DNA of 17,626 bases from Firmicutes bacterium UBA6806 (GTDB taxonomy: Bacteria > Bacillota > Clostridia > Peptostreptococcales > Acidaminobacteraceae). The translations under genes and the position numbers were made by a program. Location: contig DKFC01000050.1 of assembly GCA_002452745.1 (NCBI GenBank), positions 1 through 17,626 of the forward strand, given 5' to 3'. Positions 8,088 through 14,524 of this stretch are shown here, one piece after another (within the stretch, counting starts at the first letter, position 1; every line of letters starts with the position of its first letter). Below the pieces are notes generated by a model that was not told the origin of the DNA, did not search any database, and saw only the letters and a program-made list of their open reading frames with translations.

Positions 8088-9592
8088 TCTAAAATCCTCG
8101 ATTCATTTAAGAATTGATTGATTAATGTCATATCAACATGTTCTTTCACATGTGATGCCAATCTATCGTATTCACGGTCTTTTAGTGCTTCGAAGCTGAC
8201 ATCAGCCCCGCCATTTTCAAGACCCTTTTCTGCTCTAATCTTATCCAGAACTGCCTTTCTGAAGTTATCATTGTCGAAGATACCGTGGAAATAAGTTCCC
8301 ATGACTTTACCACTTGCATCTATACAGCCATCTATTTGACCTTTAGAATTAAGTGCAAAAGATTGTATCTCATCACCCAAAGGTGTTGTTTGTCCCATGT
8401 GAATCTCATATCCCCCCACTTTCATGTCCTTTGTTCCTGCATGATAGTAATCGTTTATAAGAATTGCTTCACTTTGAACAGTTGTCTTTTCTGCCGCCAT
8501 GACAGTTTCAACATTTAATAAGCCCAATCCATTTACCGTTTGATCCACGGACTCAACGCCCTCTGGATCTGAAATACTATTTCCTAAAATTTGAAAGCCA
8601 CCACAAATACCAACAATTGGCTTGCCCATTTTATGGAATCTATAAATAGATTGATTAATCTTATTTTTAATCAGGTATTTCATATCGAAAATTGTATTTT
8701 TACTGCCGGGAATAATCAAGAGGTCACATGCTTCAATCTCTTCTTCTGCTGTGACGTATTCAAGGCTTACATCACTCTCCATATCAAATACAGTGAAATC
8801 ACTGAAATTTGACATATAAGGCAATCTGACAACACCGACTTTAATCGGTTTATCGGTTCTCTGGAACAGTCGTTCAGAGACGCTGTCTTCATCGTCAATC
8901 TTTAGATTCTCAATGAATGGAACTACACCAACACAGGGAATCCCAATTTTTTCTTCCAGCATTTTAACGCCAGGAATCAACAAGCTGACATCCCCTCTAA
9001 ATTTATTGATGACAAATCCTTTAATCCTCTTTTGTTCAGATTCCGACAGCAACATATAAGTTCCATAAATAGATGCGAAGACACCACCTTTGTCCACATC
9101 GCCAATCAAGATGACGTCTGTATCCACGATTTCAGCAAGTCCCATATTTACAATATCTCTAGATCTTAAATTGATCTCAGCAGGTGAGCCCGCACCTTCG
9201 ATAACAATCACATCGTAATTTTGATTTAATTCATTATACGCTCTTTGAATATGAGGAATTAAGAAATCCTTCTGTGTAAAATATTCACTGGCCTTCATAT
9301 TTTTATAAACTTGTCCATTGAGGATTATTTGCGACCCAACATAACTGGTTGGTTTGAGTAAAATTGGATTCATCGAAACATCTGGTTCCACACGAGCTGC
9401 TTCTGCCTGCACGACCTGTGCTCTCCCCATCTCTTTTCCATCCTTGGTAATAAAGGAATTTAAAGCCATGTTCTGAGACTTAAAAGGTGCCACCTTATAT
9501 CCTTCATCATTTAAAATTCTGCATAATGCGGCCACCAGCAAGCTCTTTCCAACAGTGGACCCAGTTCCCTGAAACATAATTTTCTTTGCCAT
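8081..9592 (-). CDS. cobQ: Cobyric acid synthase (CobQ/CbiP)
   Basis: This 503-aa cytoplasmic enzyme uses ATP and glutamine to amidate four side chains of adenosylcobyrinate a,c-diamide, giving adenosylcobyric acid. The N-terminal ATPase domain shows MFQGTGSTVGKS (P-loop) and FKSQNMALNS, a strong CobQ signature, with IEGAGSPAEINLRSRDIVNMG further on. The C-terminal glutaminase domain has the nucleophile Cys330 in GICGGFQILG and a YFHGIFDN histidine. Length matches the family. The ATG lies a few nt after GGAGTGAGGAT, just beyond the riboswitch terminator, so it is the first gene under cobalamin control. Confidence 0.95.
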   Translation of the reverse strand: MAKKIMFQGTGSTVGKSLLVAALCRILNDEGYKVAPFKSQNMALNSFITKDGKEMGRAQVVQAEAARVEPDVSMNPILLKPTSYVGSQIILNGQVYKNMKASEYFTQKDFLIPHIQRAYNELNQNYDVIVIEGAGSPAEINLRSRDIVNMGLAEIVDTDVILIGDVDKGGVFASIYGTYMLLSESEQKRIKGFVINKFRGDVSLLIPGVKMLEEKIGIPCVGVVPFIENLKIDDEDSVSERLFQRTDKPIKVGVVRLPYMSNFSDFTVFDMESDVSLEYVTAEEEIEACDLLIIPGSKNTIFDMKYLIKNKINQSIYRFHKMGKPIVGICGGFQILGNSISDPEGVESVDQTVNGLGLLNVETVMAAEKTTVQSEAILINDYYHAGTKDMKVGGYEIHMGQTTPLGDEIQSFALNSKGQIDGCIDASGKVMGTYFHGIFDNDNFRKAVLDKIRAEKGLENGGADVSFEALKDREYDRLASHVKEHVDMTLINQFLNESRILDC

Positions 9593-9604
9593 ATCCTCAC
9601 TCCA

Positions 9605-9634
9605 TAAAAAAACACACGCGAGAATGCGTGTGTT
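9605..9634 (-). terminator. Riboswitch-controlled intrinsic terminator before cobQ
   Basis: A 9-bp perfect GC-containing stem (9611-9619 with 9626-9634) around a 6-nt loop is followed on the minus strand by a run of T ending near 9605. It lies between the cobalamin aptamer and the cobQ ribosome site. A competing hairpin can be drawn just upstream: TTGAA/TTCAA at 9633-9637 and 9645-9649, with GTG/CAC pairing at 9628-9630 and 9652-9654. That hairpin would take up part of the terminator stem, so it is a candidate antiterminator. This points to control by premature termination when cobalamin is bound. Confidence 0.88.
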
Positions 9635-9683
9635 GAACTAACAATTCAAATCACCCAACTTCCCTCCGAAGTAGACTAAATCA

Positions 9684-9850
9684 AAATCAAGGCAGGTTTC
9701 CTGGCTCATAGATCACTTTACTCTCCATCCTTCCCAATTTCTCAGTGGACTATTGGATTTCATCACTATATACAGTAGCGGGGGCTGCAGAGGATTTTAA
9801 CCTCTTTCCCTCTTAGCTTAACAACTAAGCACCTTAACTTTCTCTTATGA
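9684..9850 (-). promoter_or_regulatory. Cobalamin (adenosylcobalamin-type) riboswitch aptamer
   Basis: Read on the minus strand, the conserved core blocks appear in the right order: AAGGTGCTTAG, AGAGGGAAAGAGG, TTAAAATCCTCTGC, CCCCGCTACTGT, and the B12 box GAGCCAGGAAACCTGCC (9691-9707). Order and spacing fit the classical cobalamin riboswitch family. It sits 90-310 nt upstream of cobQ, between a consensus promoter and an intrinsic terminator, and should shut down the whole import and synthesis operon when cobalamin is abundant. The outer limits are approximate because peripheral helices vary. Confidence 0.95.
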
Positions 9851-9894
9851 ATGCGCTTTGCGCATTGATACATCAAACAATTCATTTTGTATCA
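9851..9894 (-). other. Two extra leader hairpins before the riboswitch
   Basis: Between the transcription start (about 9900) and the riboswitch core lie two further dyads. One has a 7-bp stem pairing TGATACA (9866-9872) with TGTATCA (9888-9894) around a 15-nt loop. The other is the compact ATGCGC-AAA-GCGCAT hairpin at 9851-9865. They are not part of the conserved core as I know it. They may be 5' stabilising structures or peripheral riboswitch elements. Confidence 0.5.
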
Positions 9895-9906
9895 CTTGTC
9901 ACATTT

Positions 9907-9935
9907 ATTATACTGTTGCGCAGACACTCTGTCAA
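9907..9935 (-). promoter_or_regulatory. Promoter of the cobalamin operon
   Basis: The minus strand has TTGACA (9930-9935) and TATAAT (9907-9912) separated by exactly 17 nt, a perfect match to the housekeeping sigma consensus. Transcription should start near 9900, about 50 nt before the riboswitch core. A promoter this strong fits regulation placed at termination rather than at initiation. Confidence 0.9.
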
Positions 9936-10086
9936 GAAACACATAAAATAAAACAACTCTATATTTAGTGCCCTCAAAAAAAATCTCCCATATTGGTAGT
10001 GTAACGACCTCACTTTTCATCATTTGATTCATTATAATATGGTTCAATACGATTTATTCCATTTTAATCCTATGCAGAATACACCG
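9936..10086. other. Intergenic stretch between bcp and the cobalamin promoter
   Basis: Together with the leader, positions 9593-10086 hold no gene. This upstream 151-nt part is AT-rich. I see no convincing intrinsic terminator after the bcp stop, only a T-rich run on the minus strand at about 9977-9984 without a good stem, so some bcp transcripts may read into the cobalamin leader. No tRNA or repeat is visible. Confidence 0.5.
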
Positions 10087-10536
10087 TTATCTTTGAAGAT
10101 GGTCCAAAACAGCATTTGCATGCCCCTTCGCCTTAACCCCTCTAAACTCAGCGACACATTTGAAACCTTTATCAAATACAAATGTTGATCGCTCTGTTCC
10201 CATCACAGTTTTTCCATACATCTTCTTCTCTTTTATCACATCAAACCAACCAAGCAATAACTTATCACCATCTGAAATCAAATCAAAAGGCAACTCAAAC
10301 TTGGTTTTGAACTTTTCATGTGATGCCAATGTGTCCTTGCTTATTCCATAAACCTCATAACCAAGTGCCTTGAACTCCCCGTATAAATCCGAAAAATCTT
10401 GGGCTTCTAAAGAACATCCAGACGTATTGTCCTTTGGGTAAAAGTAGAGGATAAATGCTCTATCAGACAGAAAAGCCTTATTGATTTCTAAACCACTTGT
10501 TGCCTTCAACGTAAAATCTTCTTTAAAGTAGCTCAT
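10087..10536 (-). CDS. bcp: Bcp/PrxQ-type thioredoxin-dependent peroxiredoxin
   Basis: This 149-aa cytoplasmic enzyme should reduce hydrogen peroxide and organic peroxides. The peroxiredoxin active-site pattern PxxxTxxC is present as P34-T38-C41 in FYPKDNTSGCSLEAQDF, with the peroxidatic Cys41. Many Bcp proteins carry a resolving cysteine five residues later (EAC); here that position is Gln46, so this is a 1-Cys form or uses another partner. The only other cysteine lies late in the chain, in FKCVAEF. The usual TPGC reads TSGC. Length is typical. The ATG follows GGAGG by 8 nt. It is a single-gene unit divergent from the threonine operon; its upstream region carries a PerR-like dyad. Confidence 0.92.
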   Translation of the reverse strand: MSYFKEDFTLKATSGLEINKAFLSDRAFILYFYPKDNTSGCSLEAQDFSDLYGEFKALGYEVYGISKDTLASHEKFKTKFELPFDLISDGDKLLLGWFDVIKEKKMYGKTVMGTERSTFVFDKGFKCVAEFRGVKAKGHANAVLDHLQR

Positions 10537-10578
10537 TTTTATTGCCTCCTACAGTCATATTCTTGATAGTCTTCATTA

Positions 10579-10593
10579 TTATAATTATCATAC
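10579..10593 (-). promoter_or_regulatory. Possible PerR/Fur-family operator over the bcp -10
   Basis: Read on the minus strand the 15 bases are GTATGATAATTATAA. They match 12 of the 14 fixed positions of the Bacillus PerR box, TTATAATNATTATAA. A -10-like TATGAT (10587-10592) lies inside, about 50 nt upstream of the bcp start; the -35 is poor. Peroxide repressors commonly control peroxidase genes, so the placement is sensible. AT-rich DNA makes such matches easier by chance, so this is an inference. Confidence 0.4.
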
Positions 10594-10659
10594 CCTATTT
10601 CTTCTTTAGTGAACAGTCGAATAAAAAACATCAAAATTCTACAATTTCACTTACACAAT

Positions 10660-10683
10660 AACGGAGTCCGTTGAGAATTCAAC
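10660..10683. repeat. Two overlapping short inverted repeats in the bcp-threonine intergenic region
   Basis: AACGGA-G-TCCGTT (10660-10672) and GTTGA-GAAT-TCAAC (10670-10683) share their GTT. They lie about 45 nt upstream of the threonine -35 and about 70 nt upstream of the probable bcp start site. No T run follows directly on either strand, so they are not a normal terminator. A binding site for a regulator of either gene is possible. Confidence 0.4.
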
Positions 10684-10724
10684 ATGTTTCGAAATAAAAA
10701 CATAAATTTTTTTTAACATTTGCC

Positions 10725-10753
10725 TTGTATACAAAAATTGATTGTGCTATAAT
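10725..10753 (+). promoter_or_regulatory. Promoter of the threonine operon
   Basis: TATAAT at 10748-10753 is preceded by TG at the extended -10 position (TGCTATAAT). A weak -35, TTGTAT at 10725-10730, lies 17 nt upstream. A T-rich run at about 10707-10714 could act as an UP element. The start site would be near 10760, giving a leader of about 50 nt. That is too short for a T-box or a leader-peptide attenuator. Confidence 0.75.
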
Positions 10754-10768
10754 CCTTATTAATATCAT

Positions 10769-10793
10769 TTCGGCGAACAATTGTCCGCCCGAA
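10769..10793. promoter_or_regulatory. Imperfect palindrome in the threonine leader
   Basis: A 25-nt dyad is centred on ACAATTGT, with outer arms TTCGG.CG and CG.CCGAA that pair apart from one bulged C and one A/C mismatch. It begins about 10 nt after the predicted start of transcription and ends about 8 nt before the ribosome site. It could be a repressor operator or an RNA hairpin. The next gene encodes a protein with a helix-turn-helix-like segment and an ACT domain, which makes autoregulation an attractive inference. Confidence 0.55.
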
Positions 10794-10811
10794 AAACACA
10801 CGGAGGTTACA

Positions 10812-11252
10812 ATGGATAAAGGCAAATTTCTACTCATTCATATTGATGTCCTGCCAGAAGTATTTTTGAAAGTCGTAGAGGCTAAAACCCTTCTAAAAGA
10901 GGGAAAGACCCACTCTGTTTCCGACGCAGTCAAAAAAGTTGGCATCAGCAGAAGTACGTTTTATAAATACAACGATTATGTATTTGCGCTTGGAGATGGC
11001 GTCATCGGCAAAAAAGCCACGGTGTCCATGAATTTAGATCATCATTCGGGTATCCTCTCCCGTGTTTTGGAATGCATCGCAAGCAACAATGGCAATATTT
11101 TAACCATAAGTCAGAGCTCCCCAATTGATCAAATGGCAAATGTCACTATTACAGTGGACATTTCCGCAATGACAAATTCATTTACTGCCTTATCCAATGA
11201 TCTTAAAAGCATTGAAGGCGTTCATAAATTTTCTTTATTGGGCATAGAATAG
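10812..11252 (+). CDS. ACT-domain protein of the PheB-like family, probable threonine-operon regulator
   Basis: This 146-aa protein resembles the small PheB/UPF0735-type ACT proteins of Firmicutes. Residues 33-53 (THSVSDAVKKVGISRSTFYKY) read as a helix-turn-helix-like segment, and about residues 65-145 form an ACT domain with LDHHSGILSRVLECIASNNGNILTISQS. ACT domains commonly bind amino acids. The start is the ATG at 10812, 5 nt after GGAGG; an in-frame TTG at 10725 would overlap the promoter and is rejected. It is the first gene of the operon, 20 nt before hom. What is seen is a likely DNA-binding segment plus a likely ligand domain beside a palindrome; that it senses threonine or a related amino acid and controls the operon is inference. 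The family as a whole is poorly characterised, so I give no gene symbol. Confidence 0.8.
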   Translation: MDKGKFLLIHIDVLPEVFLKVVEAKTLLKEGKTHSVSDAVKKVGISRSTFYKYNDYVFALGDGVIGKKATVSMNLDHHSGILSRVLECIASNNGNILTISQSSPIDQMANVTITVDISAMTNSFTALSNDLKSIEGVHKFSLLGIE

Positions 11253-11272
11253 TTAACCTTTAGGAGGCAGAA

Positions 11273-12508
11273 ATGAAAGTAGCATTATTGGGATACGGAA
11301 CTGTAGGTTCTGGTGTCTATGAATTGATACAAAAGAACAACGAAAATATTCTAGAAAATTTCTCGAAAGATGTAAAGGTCGTCAAAATTCTCGTAAAAAA
11401 TTTGGACAAATATAAATCGCATGAATCATTTGAACTATTCACCAATAAATTCACCGATTTAATCCAAGAGAACATCGACATTGCCATCGAAACAATTGGT
11501 GGAATCTATCCAACATATGACTACCTTGAATATTTTCTAAGCAAGGGGATTCCCGTTATCACAGCAAATAAAGACTTAATTGCTGAAAAGGGCAATGATC
11601 TTCTGGAAATCGCCAAAGCCAACAACACGATTTTGAGCTTTGAAGCAAGTGTCGGTGGAGGCATACCAATCCTCAAACCCCTTCAAGAATGCCTTGCAGG
11701 CAACAAAATCAAAAATATCAGTGCGGTTATCAATGGAACGACAAACTTTATCCTGACAAAGATGTACAGCGATGATTTATCATACGAAGCAGCACTTGAA
11801 TTGGCTCAGAAAATGGGCTTTGCAGAATCAGATCCAACCTCTGATGTCGAGGGATATGATGCCATGAGAAAATTGGTCATCTTATCTTCAATTGGCTATA
11901 AGAAAAATATCAAGTGGAAAGAACTCCCCATTGAGGGCATTTCAAATATTTTAAAATCTGACATCGATTATGCCAAAGAAGAAAACTATCGTATGAAACT
12001 TTTGGCCTTTTCTGAAGATATGGGAGATGGTATCTATGGAACTGTCAGACCTGTATATGTAACTTCCAGTTCCAAATATGCCAAAATAGACAATGAGTAC
12101 AATGCTGTTCTCCTCGAAGGCGATGCTGTTGGTGAATTGATGTTTACAGGAAAAGGTGCTGGAAAATTTCCAACTGCCAGTGCCATATTGGGCGATCTTC
12201 TAGATATCGTGCAAAATAAGAAGAAACATCCCTCATATCATTATCAAGACAGCATCCACATTCATCCATATTACCCTAAGCGGGCTAGATGGATTATTCG
12301 CTTCACCAATGGCAAACTAGAAGATTTAACCATGTTGCTCTTTCAAAATTTTTCGGCACATGCAATTAAGTTATCAAAAGGCGCTGATTCAGATGCCCTT
12401 TACGTTCAACTAGTCGCTGACAACGAAGAGGCTTTGCTTCAACAACTTAATCAAGTGGCACATAAAGCTAACTGTAAATACAAACACTTTTTACTATTTG
12501 ACAAATAG
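11273..12508 (+). CDS. hom: Homoserine dehydrogenase
   Basis: This 411-aa cytoplasmic enzyme reduces aspartate semialdehyde to homoserine, the branch point to threonine and methionine. The N-terminal Rossmann fold has GYGTVGSG (residues 7-14). The catalytic part contains ANKDLIAEKG, GGGIPILKPLQECLAGN, INGTTNFILTKM and FAESDPTSDVEGYDAMRKLVIL, all family hallmarks. Residues from about 330 to 411 occupy the place of the regulatory ACT domain found in Bacillus-type enzymes, but the usual D-x-P-G turn is not visible, so ligand binding there may be altered or lost. The ATG follows AGGAGG by about 5 nt. It is the second gene of the operon. Confidence 0.95.
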   Translation: MKVALLGYGTVGSGVYELIQKNNENILENFSKDVKVVKILVKNLDKYKSHESFELFTNKFTDLIQENIDIAIETIGGIYPTYDYLEYFLSKGIPVITANKDLIAEKGNDLLEIAKANNTILSFEASVGGGIPILKPLQECLAGNKIKNISAVINGTTNFILTKMYSDDLSYEAALELAQKMGFAESDPTSDVEGYDAMRKLVILSSIGYKKNIKWKELPIEGISNILKSDIDYAKEENYRMKLLAFSEDMGDGIYGTVRPVYVTSSSKYAKIDNEYNAVLLEGDAVGELMFTGKGAGKFPTASAILGDLLDIVQNKKKHPSYHYQDSIHIHPYYPKRARWIIRFTNGKLEDLTMLLFQNFSAHAIKLSKGADSDALYVQLVADNEEALLQQLNQVAHKANCKYKHFLLFDK

Positions 12509-12529
12509 AACTGATTGGAGATGAATACA

Positions 12530-13591
12530 ATGTACAAAGGACTTATTAATCAATATAGAAAACATATGCCCCTTAAAGAAAATACTGAAGCTATCACACT
12601 TCACGAGGGTGCAACGCCCCTCATAAGAGCAACAAATCTCGAAAAATTGATGCCTGGCATAGAAATCTACCTTAAATATGATGGTTTAAATCCAACGGGT
12701 TCTTTCAAAGATAGAGGCATGACCATGGCCGTTACCAAAGCAGTTGAGGAAGGCTCAAATGCCATTATGTGTGCTTCCACTGGAAACACTTCAGCTTCTG
12801 CGGCGGCATATGCAGCAAAGGCTGGTATAAAGTGTTTCGTCATTATTCCAAACAACAAAATAGCACTTGGCAAATTGGCTCAAGCAATTGCGTACGGTGC
12901 AACGATTCTACCGATAGATGGCAATTTTGATGAAGCACTTGAAATGGTTAAAGCCATTTGTGCTGAGCTTCCAATCACACTTGTGAATTCCATCAATCCC
13001 TACCGCCTAGAAGGACAAAAGTCTGCTGCCTTTGAAATCTGCGATCAACTTGAAACATCTCCCGACTATCTGTTCCTCCCCGTTGGCAATGCGGGCAATA
13101 TTTCTGCTTATTGGAAAGGCTTTAAAGAGTACGAGCAACTTGGCGTGATTCAGTCAAAACCAAAGCTCTTTGGCTATCAGGCGTTTGGTGCCGCTCCATT
13201 AGTGGATGGGGCCCCTGTTAAAAATCCGGAAACCATTGCAACAGCCATCAGAATAGGGAATCCTGCAAGTTGGGATTTAGCAGTTGCAGCTCTTGATGAG
13301 TCAAATGGACAAATCGACAAAATCACCGATGAAAAAATTCTTGAGGCCTACAATTTGCTTGCTTCAAGAGAAGGTGTCTTCGCAGAACCTGCATCTTGTA
13401 TTTCAATTGCCGGACTCCTGAAGGCATATTCAGAAAATAAAGTTCCTAAAGGTTCAAAAGTCGCCTGCGTACTTACAGGAAATGGTCTGAAAGACCCTGA
13501 TATTGCCATTAAATCCATTGATCCTCTGAAGTCAGTCAGTGCTGATTTTGAAACATTAAAAGCCTATATTGGAGGCAAACTGAATGATTAA
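12530..13591 (+). CDS. thrC: Threonine synthase
   Basis: This 353-aa PLP enzyme converts O-phosphohomoserine to threonine. The PLP lysine is Lys60 in LNPTGSFKDRGMTMAV, the classic threonine-synthase motif. CASTGNTSASAAAYAAKAG and PVGNAGNISAYWKGF form the cofactor-phosphate and substrate loops, and LTGNGLKDPD closes the active site. It is the short bacterial form. I chose the ATG at 12530, 9 nt after GGAG; an in-frame TTG at 12515 and an ATG at 12521 sit on or against the ribosome site. It lies 21 nt after hom and overlaps thrB by 8 nt (ATGATTAA), so the last two pathway steps are translationally coupled. Confidence 0.95.
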   Translation: MYKGLINQYRKHMPLKENTEAITLHEGATPLIRATNLEKLMPGIEIYLKYDGLNPTGSFKDRGMTMAVTKAVEEGSNAIMCASTGNTSASAAAYAAKAGIKCFVIIPNNKIALGKLAQAIAYGATILPIDGNFDEALEMVKAICAELPITLVNSINPYRLEGQKSAAFEICDQLETSPDYLFLPVGNAGNISAYWKGFKEYEQLGVIQSKPKLFGYQAFGAAPLVDGAPVKNPETIATAIRIGNPASWDLAVAALDESNGQIDKITDEKILEAYNLLASREGVFAEPASCISIAGLLKAYSENKVPKGSKVACVLTGNGLKDPDIAIKSIDPLKSVSADFETLKAYIGGKLND

Positions 13592-14492
13592 AATAAAAGT
13601 CCCGGCGACAACTGCAAATTTAGGCCCTGGATTTGACACTTTAGGGGTTGCCCTAAATCTTTTTAACCATATAAACGTTTCAAAAGACAGCTCTGGAAAC
13701 CGCTGCGTTCTTTGGGAAAGCGACGTAATTGGCGTTTCCGATTCTGAAAATTATGTAAAAGAAACACTGGATAAAGTCTTAGACAAGTATGGCCAACCTG
13801 AAATCGGATATGAACTGATTATGGCGGACTGTCAAATTCCAATTTCCAGAGGACTTGGAAGTTCCGCAGCTTCTATTGTAGCAGGCATATTTGCCGCTAA
13901 TTATTTACTTGATTTTAGGTTGAGTACTCAAGATATGATTCATTTGGCTACAGAAATTGAAGGGCATCCCGACAATGTCGTTCCCGCTATTTTAGGTGAT
14001 ATGGTGATTTCCTGCTACGACCATGAACAGAATAAGGTCTTCTACTCCATTGTGGATTTTCCAGATGAACTTCTATTCAAAGTGCTTATCCCTGATTTCA
14101 AAGTCAGCACACGAGACGCGAGACGGGTTCTTCCAGTGAATTACACACTCAATCAGTGTGTCAGCAATATTTCAAGAGTCAGCATGCTCATCAACTCACT
14201 CAATACCAGAAATTACGATCTCTTGAAATTCTCTTTGAAAGATGAAATACATGAGCCTTTCAGAATCAAGCTAATTCATGAATCAGATGTCATTGTCGAT
14301 AAACTGAAAAAAGTTAATTCACTGGGTTCCTTTATAAGTGGCGCTGGACCGACTTTAATTGGATTGGTCAAATACGACAACATCGAATTTGATATGGACT
14401 TCATCCCATTTCTCAAATCACTAAAAAACAACTGGGATCTCAAATCCATCACTGTCAACAAATCGGGGACAACTTATGAAATTATAGAATAG
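13584..14492 (+). CDS. thrB: Homoserine kinase
   Basis: This 302-aa GHMP-family kinase makes O-phosphohomoserine from homoserine and ATP. The N-terminus VPATTANLGPGFDTLGVAL is characteristic of ThrB, and the ATP loop ISRGLGSSAASIVAG lies at about residues 87-101. A later EGHPDNVVPAILGD segment and the SGAGPTLIGL glycine motif complete the family pattern. Length is normal. GGAGG lies 8 nt before the ATG, inside the end of thrC. Its product is used by ThrC next door. Confidence 0.95.
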   Translation: MIKIKVPATTANLGPGFDTLGVALNLFNHINVSKDSSGNRCVLWESDVIGVSDSENYVKETLDKVLDKYGQPEIGYELIMADCQIPISRGLGSSAASIVAGIFAANYLLDFRLSTQDMIHLATEIEGHPDNVVPAILGDMVISCYDHEQNKVFYSIVDFPDELLFKVLIPDFKVSTRDARRVLPVNYTLNQCVSNISRVSMLINSLNTRNYDLLKFSLKDEIHEPFRIKLIHESDVIVDKLKKVNSLGSFISGAGPTLIGLVKYDNIEFDMDFIPFLKSLKNNWDLKSITVNKSGTTYEIIE

Positions 14493-14524
14493 CATTATAT
14501 TACAATAGACTAGAGGTTACAAAT

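Noticed and set aside
9892..10032. A 46-codon minus-strand reading frame with an ATG between bcp and the cobalamin riboswitch
   Set aside because: It has no ribosome site, its end runs through the cobalamin promoter into the leader, and its protein resembles nothing I recognise.
10725..10811. A 29-codon upstream extension of the ACT-domain protein starting at TTG
   Set aside because: It would start at the promoter -35 and run through the -10, and the ATG at 10812 has an ideal GGAGG site.
10754..10811. A T-box, threonine leader-peptide attenuator or amino-acid riboswitch for the threonine operon
   Set aside because: The leader is only about 50 nt, with no terminator, no threonine-rich leader peptide and no T-box sequence.
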